NCBI RefSeq assembly: GCF_032062135.1
Contig: NC_092860.1
Span: 126,451,508 to 126,515,507, forward strand
Length of the DNA stretch: 64,000 nucleotides
Direction: 5' to 3'
Origin: Pyxicephalus adspersus
Lineage: Eukaryota > Chordata > Amphibia > Anura > Pyxicephalidae
A program made the position numbers and the translations under genes. This document shows, in pieces, positions 12,838 through 23,240 of the stretch; the first letter of the stretch is position 1; each line of letters opens with the position of its first letter. The notes under the pieces were generated by a model that worked only from the letters and a program-made list of their open reading frames with translations, was not told where the DNA came from and searched no databases.

Positions 12838-14371
12838 GACAGAGACAACTTTTTTCTAGTTTTGGTTCTGTACATAACCACAATTAATTTTAAATGAAAC
12901 AACTCAGATGCAGTTGAACTGCAGACTTTCAGCTTTAATTCAGTGGATTGAACAAAAAGATTGCATAAAAATGTGAGGAACTAAAGCTTTTTTTTTACAC
13001 AATTAATTCATTCCAGGGGCTCAAAAGAAATTGGACAAATTAAAAAGCTGAAAAAAAATGTTCACTTTTATTACTTGGTTGAAAACCGTTTGCTGGCAAT
13101 GACAGCCTGTAGTCTTGAACTCATGGACATCACCAGATGCTGGGTTTCCTACTTTTTAATGCTGTGCCAGGCCTTTACTGCAGCGGCTTTCAGTTGCTGT
13201 TTGTTTGTGGGCCTTTCTGTCCGACGTTTAGTCTTCAACAAGTGACTGACTTGGCCATTCAAGAATATTCCACTTCTTTGCTTTAATAAACTCCTAGGTT
13301 GCTTTGGCTGTATGTTTTGGATCATTGTCCATCTGTATTATGAAACGCCTCCCAATCAATGTGACTGCATGTAGCTGGATTTGAGCAGACAGTATGTCTC
13401 TGAACACTTCTTCTGTCCTGTGTCACATCATGGATAAACACTAGTGTCCCAGTGCCACTGGCAGCCATGCACGCCCAAGCCATCACACTGCCTCCACCAT
13501 GTTTTACAGATGATGTGGTATTGATTTGGATCATGAGCTGTTCCACGCCTTCTCCATACTTTTTTCTTGCCATCATTCTAGTAAAGGTTGATCTTGGTTT
13601 CATCTGTTCAAAGAGTGTTTTTCCAGAACTGTGCTGGCATTTTTAGATGATTTTGAGCAAAGCCCAATCTAGCTTTTCTATTCTTGAGGCTTATGAGTGT
13701 CTTGCACCTTGCAGTGCACGCTCTGTATTTACTTTCATGCAGTCTTCTCTTTATGATAGACTTGGATATGTATACGCCTACTTCCTGGAGAGTGTTGTTC
13801 ACTTGGTTGGCTGTTGTGAAGGGGTTTCTCTTCACCATGGAAATGATTCTGCGATCACCACTGTTGTCTTCCGTGGACGTCCAGGTCTTTTGACATTGCT
13901 GAGTTCACCAGTGCTTTGTTTCTTTCTCATGATGTACCAAACTCCTAATATTGTAGCAATTTCTCGGATGTGTTTTTTCTGTTCTTGCAGCTTAAGGATG
14001 GCTTGTTTCACCTGCATGGAGAGCTCCTTTGACCTCCTGTTGTCTGCTCACAGCAAAATCTTCCACATACAAGCACCCCACCCCCAAATCAATGCTATTT
14101 ATCTCCCTAAGTGATAATGAAATAACAAAGGAATTGCCTACACCACCCCATGAAATAGTCTTTGAGTCAATTGTCCAATTACTTTTGAGCCCTGAAATCA
14201 AGTGATTGTGTAAATAAAAGGCTTTAGTTCCCAACATTTGTATGCAATCTTTTTGTTCAACCCACTGAATTAAGCTGAAAGTCTGCAGCTGCATCTGAGT
14301 TGTTTCATTTAAAATTAATTGTGATTGTGGTAATGTACAGAACCAAAATTAGAAAAAAGTTATCTCTGTTC
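12838..14371 (-). mobile_element. Tc1-like DNA transposon, nearly complete but dead
   Basis: Long terminal inverted repeats bound the element, roughly 12838-13042 on the left and 14170-14371 on the right. Both contain the outer motifs TTGGTTCTGTACAT and ATTAATTTTAAATGAAAC, and inner motifs such as GGGCTCAAAAG. Between them lies a - strand Tc1 transposase remnant. Its overall length of about 1.53 kb fits the family. The outermost bases run into AT-rich DNA, so the exact ends and the expected TA target sites are uncertain. Confidence 0.85.
13085..14045 (-). pseudogene. Tc1 transposase, frameshifted pseudogene
   Basis: The N-terminal helix-turn-helix part reads near 14042-13850 (SKELSMQVKQAI, then KRPGRPRK as the GRPR-like AT hook). 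The middle follows at 13838-13608 and the catalytic part at 13603-13085 (HGGGSVMAWACMAASGTG, then MDNDPKHTAKAT). The order matches a full Tc1/mariner DDE transposase of about 340 residues. At least two frame changes separate the pieces (near 13835 and 13605), and a TAG stop follows the DNDPKHTAKAT block. The enzyme cannot be made from this copy. The second catalytic Asp is visible in DNDPKHT. Confidence 0.85.
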
Positions 14372-15745
14372 AATATTTTTATATATATATATACATATGT
14401 AATATCTTTAAATGATGACCGATTTAAGTGAAAAAGATGTGACACTCTTGTTTTTCTTGCTCCCATAAGTGAACAGATCATTTATTTTATAAAAGTAGGT
14501 GCCATAGTAAAGTCATATTGTGTCATAGAAACAAATGACATGCAGCTCCAGCAAAGTGATGTTTGTGCCTGCTTGTCATTTTAGAATTCCGATTATATCC
14601 ATAGCTTGTGCAGACCGTGATATTTGTCTATTCACAGATAGATGACACATTAGTGCAGATCAGATAAATTGGTCTTATTTCTTACAAAAAAAAATATTTT
14701 AGTAAGAATTATGTAAAAAATACCAGACAGGTCACCTTGCCAGGCTTGGTATCTTCATTTTACTCCCCATCAGTTACATTACTGGATTTGACAGTTGTTG
14801 TCCTTCATTCCTTGCAGTGATAGAGCCACAACAACAATTGTCCCATCTACTCTCTTATTTACTCAAAATCAATATTGATAAAGGTCTCGGTAGAAAGCAG
14901 TGGCTGCCAAAGATCCATCCCTTCCTGTCATATCGGAACATTTATTCATGGGAATTGGATGGGAGCAGGGAGACCACAACCACTTTACATCTTTTCTCTC
15001 TATGAGCCCGTTTGACCTTTCCCCATCTGCAGTTGTATACGATTTTCTATAACTGCTGTATAAATTCAGGCTTAGCCTAATGGCACCATGGAAGCAAACT
15101 GCTCCAAAATGGATCTGTCCTCTAGATTTCCCAGAATCCTCACCCCTGCTCCAGTAATAGTCGCACTCTGTTTTTTACAACACTGTGCTCATTGCCTAAG
15201 GTCAAATTACATACAGCCTGTTATATAAAATTGGCATCTATTTCCCAGCACGTCCTTCAGTGTGAATGTTAGTTGAAGGTGTAATGGAACCAAGTCTCAG
15301 TATAAATGTGTATACTGTCAGAGAATTTTCTTTATTAAAGATATAGAACAGGGCACTAGGACACTTTCAATTTTTGAATTGAGCTGGGAAAGCTTAGACC
15401 CTCTTTCTAGTTTTTATTGCTGTTTGTATACATGCTAGGAAGATTCATTCTCACTTTTTGTGCTGGTGAAGAAAGATGAGTAGACAGACCTAATTGGTAC
15501 AAACTTTCTGGTAATTTCTGTGTAAGTGGTCTGCTCATGGATAGTAAAGGACCATGTATCTCAATGGCAGAAATAGATTCTCCACTAGGGAATGTTTTGG
15601 TGAATGTCAGATTCCATGCGTCACTTTAGAGAGATTTCCACTAATTTCATGGTGGGTCTCTAGAACAGAAAGTGAAAAGAAATCTTATCACAAATTACCT
15701 GATGTGAGTTTTAACCTTTTCTTAAAATAGTGGTTTTATATAAAC

Positions 15746-15793
15746 CAGTGGTCTCCAACCAGTGGTCCATGCACCACTGGTTGGCGGCCACTG
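15746..15793. mobile_element. 48-bp foldback hAT-like element with perfect 8-bp TSD
   Basis: The element is little more than two inverted ends: CAGTGGTCTCCAACC at the left and GGTTGGCGGCCACTG at the right. It is flanked by identical ATATAAAC copies at 15738-15745 and 15794-15801. The ends match the longer hAT-like element at 40799-41132 (CAGCGGTTGCCAACC and GGTTGGCGACCACTG). The 8-bp duplication shows that it inserted by transposition rather than being an arbitrary hairpin. Confidence 0.85.
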
Positions 15794-16179
15794 ATATAAA
15801 CTATAACTTGTGAGAATATGCCACAGTTGTATGTAAATATTGAGCATGTCATTGATCAGTGTGAACAGAAATAACTACATCAACACCTAAAACATTTTAA
15901 ATGGGTTGCAACACAATTTTTGAGCATTTGTGTTATTAATACACTTACTATAGCTAATATTTTAGCATAAAGTAGATATTATTCTTTCTTGGCTAAAACC
16001 ATAAACAGTTGGATCTGGCAGAGCCTTGGCCAGTTTGATTACCCACTCAGTCACAGAAATTACTGACATTTACAGAACACACAGTACATGCGTTTCTACC
16101 CCTGCCCACTTCTAGCAGCTCTTTGCAGGGTTACAGTAAAGTCTTTAAATAGATTTCATTGGGATTTTATATTCTAGAT

Positions 16180-16339
16180 TAGCGTTTCCCATCCAGGGTT
16201 CTGTGAAACCCTAGGGTTGCTGGAGGTTCCTCGAACAAGGAGCAGCTTGTGCCTGTCAGGCATTTTAATTTAGCAGGGGTTCCCCAAGAAGAAAGTTATT
16301 TCAAAGTTTCCCCCATGTTGTACTAATTAAGAAACACTG
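16180..16339. mobile_element. hAT-like MITE, 'TTTCTCAACC' family, copy 2
   Basis: It starts TAGCGTTTCCCATCC and ends AAGAAACACTG, the decayed inverse ends of this family. The interior keeps CTAGGGTTGCTGGAGG and GGGGTTCCCC, as in other copies. Flanking TTCTAGAT (16172-16179) and TCCTAGGT (16340-16347) agree at 6 of 8 positions and are probably the aged target-site duplication. Confidence 0.55.
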
Positions 16340-17734
16340 TCCTAGGTTTACACACAATAGTCCAAAAGTAGAAAGAAAAATGCATAACCGCAACAGGCCT
16401 TGGGCACCAGCGATACGTACCCAAGATATGGAATCTCATAGAAGGCTTTTGGTAATGTAATGGGCAGGGGTGGCCAGGTCAGCACTGGATTTAAACAATG
16501 GAACCACAGCTACCAGCTTTTGGGTAAGCATACATCAGTAAAGGGTAGTGTGTGGTACTTTAGCTTAAGGAATGGGAACACACAGGTATTCATAGAAAAT
16601 GTTGACTTTATTTGAATGTGTAAGTATCCTCTAAAATGTTGCATGATCTCAAAGTAAAGACACTTTATATATATATTTTTGGAAGGCCTTTTTGTTTGTT
16701 AGAGAATATATCTAAACTGTGTCATAAGGACCAAACTAAATGATTTGAACAAGTTAAGGAAAAGTACCAATTTGGGAAGGGTTTTACAAAAAAGTCATAC
16801 ATTTTGAACATCCTCTGGAAAGTCCTAAGTCTATTAAAGTGTAGTAGTTACTAAAGGAAGGGCATTAGAGAAGGTCCACAGCCTAAAGTAGCATCTGCTG
16901 TTTTAAGATTCCCTCTCATTTGTCTGTCTGGTGAAACTATGGTCACTTTCACAGTGGGGGAAAACCAGGGTAAGGGTCCCTAAATATCAATATAAACCCT
17001 AAAGGTGTTCCAATCTTTTCCAATTCAATCAAAAACTAAAATGAAATTATATTTTAAACTATGTATGCACGAATAAAAATCATAAGTTATTAACTTAACT
17101 TATTAATGCCTTATTGATGGTCCTGGAAACCAAGTCGGCCACCAGGAGAGAGCTGTGTTCTTTTGAGGGGTAAGGGGAGTTTGTAAGCTGTACACAAATA
17201 TATCTTAGGAGTAATCCAATATGATAGGATGGTAGGGTCTTCAATGTCTAGAGTCACCTATATCATGTTATTTGCTTGCCTGATGATTGCACTAATATTT
17301 CTGAAGCACACCGTACAAAAACATGCCATGGTATAGATAGCTATAGTCATGGAGGTGCAGACTTTCAACTTTTATACCTATATAAGCTATGTGGACTACA
17401 TGGTGTCATAAAATGTTTCAAGTGAGATTGTCCAAAAAGATGATAGGGGGATGAGGGGTTTGTGGAACTCTACTGCAAATTACATAACCCATTTACCATG
17501 GTATGGAACAGCAGGTAATTGTTTGTGTAAGATAGATAAAGGTGTGAGCTAGGATATGATCATTAATACTCAGTTGAATGTTGGATGGCACTTGAACTAC
17601 TGGTGAAATGTCTTCAACATTACAAAATAGGTCCAGTTGGTTAAAGCTGTTAGCTATTTATTACAGCTACTTCTTTGCTTGGCGTATGCACGTTTCAATA
17701 CAACTTTTAATTTATTTTTTAAGATAGAACCTTA

Positions 17735-17950
17735 ACAGACAAGTTCCTTAATGGAATATATCCTGTGTTCTCCCCGGCCACTTTTAGCCTGGTGCACCAC
17801 CCGGGCATTTTTCAGTAACCACTTGGCTTTTGGGGTGGTTATTGAAGTTTTGGGGTGGTTTTTAAAGAGTTGGGTCTCGATACAGGGGCCGTTACCTTCC
17901 TATAGGTTCTTCCCACCCAGCTTAGAAAAATGTCTGGGGCTTATACTGAT
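17735..17950. repeat. GC-richer block with internal direct repeat, probable dispersed repeat
   Basis: TTTTGGGGTGGTT occurs at 17828-17840 and again at 17848-17860, inside a block whose composition differs from the surrounding AT-rich intron. It reminds me of a frog repeat but no ends can be fixed. Confidence 0.35.
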
Positions 17951-19004
17951 ATCATATGTATATGACTCGAAAAAACAAATTTGTACTTTGTTTATTGCAC
18001 AGTATGCCAAGGAATGCAACCTGGTATTAATCAATTGTATACCACAAGAGATGCATTTCAGTTAGCTTTTCATGGTACATAAGGTTACAGACTTGGGACT
18101 TAAGACACACTAGAAATTTAGTTTCCTGTGTATTGATGTAGTCTGAGCTCTTCATTTTTTTAAATCCACAAGGAGCTTGTCACACAGAACTAAATGCAAA
18201 GGACAGCACACGTCCTAGCTGCAATGAGTTGATTTTGTAAGGGAAATGTTGTCTTTATTGCTGACAGCCAAACAGTCCCAAAATAGTTTATATTCTCTCT
18301 GCTTTTCTCCTGTGCTAGCAATGATTTGCATTTGAAGTATGCATTCCTATACAATAAAGAAATAATTGTTGTTCATTTTGAAACCATTTGCTTCATTTGA
18401 ATTTTTGTGTTGTTTGCATTTAAAGTTGTTGTGATTTTCTTCATTGTCATGTATTTCTCTCATAAATATGGAGATCTGCATTAACTGTGGAGAGGGAGTC
18501 AAGCAAGGAGCAAAGGCAGCAGTGTTCACTTCTAGATGGTAAACGGAAGTAATTGGGTTTTTGCGAACCCGCCACAAGCCTCAGCAACTACTACTAAGCA
18601 TGTGATAACATAATGACTAAACAGATGATGATCTTCTTCAATGTACATATAGTTAGCAGACATGTAGATCTTGTAAACATGCTTTATCCTTCTCTTTTTT
18701 TTAAACATCCCCATTGGTCTATTTTAATGTAATAGGTTGTCTCAGTTACTGATAGGATGGCTTGATAAGAGTTTGTTTACTTAATAAATAACTTCTGCTC
18801 TTTCTTATAATATATTCTTAATTTAAATTGCCAATTTACCTTTGATTGTAGCAGTTTTTACCCCTTTAAGTAGCCTTAAATAGGCATCCCGAAACATTGA
18901 TTTGATGTCTCAAATCACAGCAGACAGAGAGAAGTAATTTAAATGACACTATTTACTATTTGTTTGTTCTCATTTGTAGAAAGGTTTAATAAGCAAGTGA
19001 AGGA

Positions 19005-19645
19005 AGGAACATAGGAGCTTGGGCAGCACAGGAACAAGACATGACCAGGGTAACCCAGACCCTTCTTCGCCCTACCCCTTTTTATCCAAAAAAACCTCCC
19101 CCCCTCCCCCCGCTTGCCAACCAACCTTTTCTCCCCTTCCCCAGTAATACAAGATTTGGACTTAAAATTGGCTGGCAAGCAGCCGTTTAATAAAAAACAC
19201 ATTTTATTAAATGACATTTAAATATACCATTAACCAAATAACTGCAATATTATAAATAACATGCATAAATACCATGAATAACTTAACATCTTTCTCATCA
19301 AAATTCACAGAATTCAACCTTAACTAAATTTTCTGCATAACCTCAATTACTCCCACTTACCAACTCCAACAACCAGACTGCAAGTCTGATAAAGCAAGGT
19401 CCGTACCCAATGGTGGGGGCGGTAAACATTTTTCTTTCCTACAAAGAGGTCTATCACTTCCGATACAGCTCCTCTTAAACTTTCTAACTATCCACCCCTC
19501 TGAACTCCTTAACCAATCCTCCTTCACCTTCCACCCCTAACATCCCTCAACCAATAAACCCTTACTTCTTCTGGGCTTATCTTTAAAGCTGCAGGCCTCA
19601 CTTTACTAGAGGACTAGAAAGCAAAAACTGTTAAGAGGGGGTGTC
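19005..19645. other. Strongly strand-asymmetric C/T- and A/C-rich block
   Basis: About 640 bases of the + strand are poor in G, with CCTCCCCCCCTCCCCCC near 19099 and CTTTTCTCCCCTTCCCC near 19125. Later runs are of the CACCTTCCACCCC type. No open frame resembles a known protein. It could be a degraded retroelement or a simple purine/pyrimidine tract. I cannot assign it. Confidence 0.4.
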
Positions 19646-20689
19646 CACTCACCTACATATAATTTTATCTTGCAACCTTTTTGCATCGTAAGTCTTCTGA
19701 TTATATTTCTTTCAATAGTGTGAACACACTCCCTCCTTATAATGTTCCATCTCTACCTTCTTTTATTAACAAAAATGCAACTATATTTTATCTTATTATT
19801 TTGTGGTCATGTGACTGCACAGAATTGCATATTCTTCTCTTCTTGCCCTTTGTGTTGAGTGGGTGTTTCTGCCTAGGCAGTGGACAGGTTTTCAGTGTCC
19901 GATAAAGCAAAGGTTTAATGTGCCACTATTAATCAACTTCAAATCAAAATGTTTTTACATCCCTACATACTGTAAATGTGTATGTGCAGCTAAAGTGTAT
20001 GCTGGGGAATAATGCCACAAATGTATGACTGTAGCCATGCCTGAACCTGCCATTCCATTCCTTTACATCCAATACCTCGTCTATTAAGGACTATTCTACA
20101 ATATAGATTCGATTTTTGCTTTCTCCTTTTTTTTAAAAAAAGTCTTGTCTTCTGACCTAAAACATGCATTGAGAAAATGCATTGCCCAGTATTGGATTAG
20201 GATGCACAAAGTGAGTGGAAGAGTAAAAGGGATTCTCTGCATGGTATGAACTGGTGAAAGTGTTTTTTAAAAATGAATTTTAAAGCAATTCTGATGAAGT
20301 GTGTATTCTTTGAAAGCATAGCAGACTGTCCTTACATTAGAAATATGGATTTCTGTCTGTCTTTAATATTTTACTCAGCACAGCTGTCAGCCTATAAGCA
20401 AGTGCTGTTATAATTGGTAAACCTGTATGGTAAAAAAATACCAGGTACTCACTTTTTTCAGTTCCAAAACTGCATCCAGGAATATGAAAAACTGCATCTT
20501 TATGAATATAGTTTTGGTATATTTTACGCTATATTGTTTGAATTTCCCCCTAATGGCCTTTTAGGAAAATTGAAAAAAGAGGCTATTAGGGCACTCATGC
20601 CTACCCACTTGCAACATGTCAGCTTCCTCTTCCTGCTGTATTTAAAGTTGGTGTGTGCATGTTTGTGTTTAATGTGCAAGGATCTGTGT

Positions 20690-21075
20690 ATGTTTGTGGG
20701 TAATGAGCAGACACTGTGTGTGTTTAATGTGCAGACACTGTGTGTGTTTAATGTGCAGACACTGTGTGTGTTTGTGGGTAATGTGCAGACTGTGTGTGTG
20801 TTTGTGGGTAATGTGCAGACTGTGTGTATGTTTGTGGGTAATGTGCAGACACTGTGTGTGTTTAATGTGCAGACACTGTGTATGTTTGTGGGTAATGTGT
20901 AGACTGTGTGTAGACTGTGTGTATGTTTGTGGGTAATGTGCAGACACTGTGTGTGTTTAATGTGCAGACACTGTGTATGTTTGTGGGTAATGTGTAGACT
21001 GTGTGTATGTTTGTGGGTAATGTGCAGACTGTGTGTATGTTTGTGGGTAATGTGCAGACTGTGTGTATATTTTTG
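20690..21075 (+). repeat. Minisatellite (24/30-nt units)
   Basis: About a dozen tandem copies of TAATGTGCAGAC plus CTGTGTGTGTTT-type segments. Two main unit forms are present. A short form of 24 nt is TTTAATGTGCAGAC plus ACTGTGTGTG. A long form of about 30 nt inserts GTGGG. The array decays after 21060. Because the main unit lengths are multiples of three, several frames stay open across it, which produces spurious open frames of 80-162 codons on both strands. Confidence 0.9.
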
Positions 21076-23125
21076 TATGTAATGTGCTTCTGTATGGGAA
21101 AGAAACTGGCTTATTAGTAATGGATAAGAGAGAGGAAAATATTGTAAATATGGGTTTTGAGGGCTCGTTTAAATGTCTTTAAATGGCTTTTGAGATGCTA
21201 CTACTGGATTTAACAGCTATATCCAATGGTACTAACCTCTGTCGTAAAACTTCAACATTTTATTAAATTTATAAGTGTGGCGCTAAATCTTTGCCCAGAC
21301 TGCTTCAGTCTTGTGTTAAATCACTGGAGAACATCTGTATGAGTATAGTATTTCTGTTGAATATCCATTTTTTCTTGTAATAAATCTCTGAAGCATAGCA
21401 AAGCAGTAAAATGGAGTTCTTTTAACTAGAAATCTTGTATAGCTCATTAGTTTATGAAACTAACATGATTATTGCCTGTAGCAATCCACTTGTCACAAGA
21501 TATTATAATTAGGCTTCATTTGCAATGGAAAGCACCCTTTTCATTATAAAGAAATAAGTCAACTTAACTCAGCTTATGTGTAAAGGACATAGAGACATGC
21601 TTGCATTAACTGTCAGCCTGTTTCTTGTTTAGTATTTAGGTAAATATGTGACAAAAAGAATGTCGACATAGAAAATATGGCCCCCCACAGACTAAAGTAA
21701 ATTGTTGCCTGAATCTGAACTCTGAGCTAATTTGTGTAGACAAAGCAAGACCAAGCTACTTGGATCATCTCTCTTTGATAGCCTGAATGCATTAAATATT
21801 CTGTGCAACAAATGCATGCGTCAGATCTGAAATGCTGCTTTACCAATATTCTTTTTTGCAAAATAAACAAAGAACATTTTATAAAACTCCATTATTATCG
21901 TAAAGCCTTCTTTAAATTCTTTGTTGCTGGTCTTCTGAGTATGTCTGTATGAATTGAGGATACCTCATTTGGTGGTCTTATCATAAAAATATTATTGACT
22001 TGTATTATTATAACAGCAACATACTATGTATTGCTTTAAAAAGTCTTGTAAAATGTCACACATTTTTACCAAATTTTTTAAACTTTTTGCCTGCATTCTT
22101 TCCAAGATCTATTCAATAGACAGCAGCACCATCTCTGATTCTGTTCAAATCAAACATATTGTACAAAGCTCTAACGTTGGTTTGGCATTCTTACACTTGT
22201 GCATTTCTCAAGTTTCTCTTGAGAATACCTATATTGATTATTTTACTTGAATATTTTTTGCTTTATTAAATTACTGTAATATTTTGTGCTTTTACTTTGG
22301 GATTTAACTTGAAATGCTATTCTTTGAGTTTTATCAACTATAGATTTTTTCAATTTTGTATGAGTATTAGTTAAGTAGGATTTAGATCCATTAGAGATCA
22401 CATCATACAGCCCTACCCTCTGTATTTGATTTTCCTCATAAGTATATCTAGAATTCTTTTGGAATGTTGATAATGGAAGCTGCACTGAAACATGAACTAC
22501 AGGTTTTGAATATGACTTATTTAATATATTCCTGTATTTTACACACAACATCACAGAATGACCTATCAATTCTTATGATCTTCCTTAGCTGCAGAATAGA
22601 AGTACCTTTATAATAAAAGCCCCTTGTAATACTGTACATGTGGTTGCTACGTTTATGTCGCTGCACAGCGTTGCTTGGAGTGAACAGAGTTTATGAGTAC
22701 AAGGATGTGTTCCCTGAATTTCAATGAACAAGCCAGATTTCCAATTAAGCTACATGTGGAGATTTATTACACCTAGATTTTGCCCATTTGCAATGCACTG
22801 CGGCATATTTTATTTGTTTCCTTGGTGGAAAATATACAATTACACTTTAGAATGACTTATTCCTATTCTTTGTATGTATTAAAGCTACCAGTCTCTCAAA
22901 AAGTCAGTCTCTTGCTTTTTATTAGTTTTTTGTTACCCAGTAACAAAGCAACAGAAGTCTCAAGAGAAGAATAGAAGATTGACTGTCATTCGTGCTGTTG
23001 CCTTCAGGACATCATTGTTTGTGAAATATTCTGATTCCGATTCAATGAGAAATAAAGATGTATTGTTCCTACCTTTCTTAAATATGTATGAAAACTGAGC
23101 TTCTGTAATATGTTTTCTCTCGCAG

Positions 23126-23240
23126 GGATTTTGCGTATGTTGCCAGAGACAAGGATACAAGGATTTTAAAATGCCACGTGTTCCGATGTGACACACCAGC
23201 AAAAGCCATTGCGACCAGTCTGCACGAAATTTGTTCAAAG
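23126..23240 (+). CDS. APBB2: APBB2 exon: end of PTB domain 1
   Basis: Acceptor TCTCTCGCAG and donor GTAGGA bound 115 nt. The first base completes the previous codon, so the upstream exon must end in phase 2. The 38 residues read [20 protein letters not shown], then [18 protein letters not shown]: the last strands and C-terminal helix of PTB1. In APBB1 and APBB2 of mammals an optional 6-nt neuronal exon can be inserted exactly at the start of this exon. Confidence 0.95.

Larger units (their letters stand above)
1..23125 (+). other. APBB2 large intron (3' part), no exon recognised
   Basis: This stretch ends at the splice acceptor TTTTCTCTCGCAG directly before the first recognisable APBB2 exon at 23126. 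I looked for the preceding PTB1 exons and the WW-domain exon (families known from human APBB2) and did not recognise any, so I treat the whole stretch as one intron. The open frames of 60-160 codons here lack splice context or protein-family resemblance, or fall in repeats. Repeats inside it are listed separately. Between them (for example 9000-12830, 14400-15740, 16350-17730 and 21100-23125) I see only AT-rich unique-looking DNA. A short or divergent exon could have been missed. Confidence 0.6.

Noticed and set aside
13647..14114. 155-codon open frame on +
   Set aside because: It is the complement of the Tc1 transposase remnant.
18928..18933. AGAGAA between AG and GTAATT as a candidate for the 6-nt neuronal APBB2 exon
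   Set aside because: The reading frame would fit (R-E-K inserted before D), but there is no polypyrimidine tract or conserved context, and such 10-base patterns occur by chance in 23 kb.
20414..20902. 162-codon open frame
   Set aside because: Its second half is the minisatellite with units of 24/30 nt, which keeps frames open. The first half has no exon borders or family resemblance.
20690..21075. CRISPR-like alternation of repeats and spacers
   Set aside because: There are no unique spacers, the units are a head-to-tail tandem array, and the context is a vertebrate intron.
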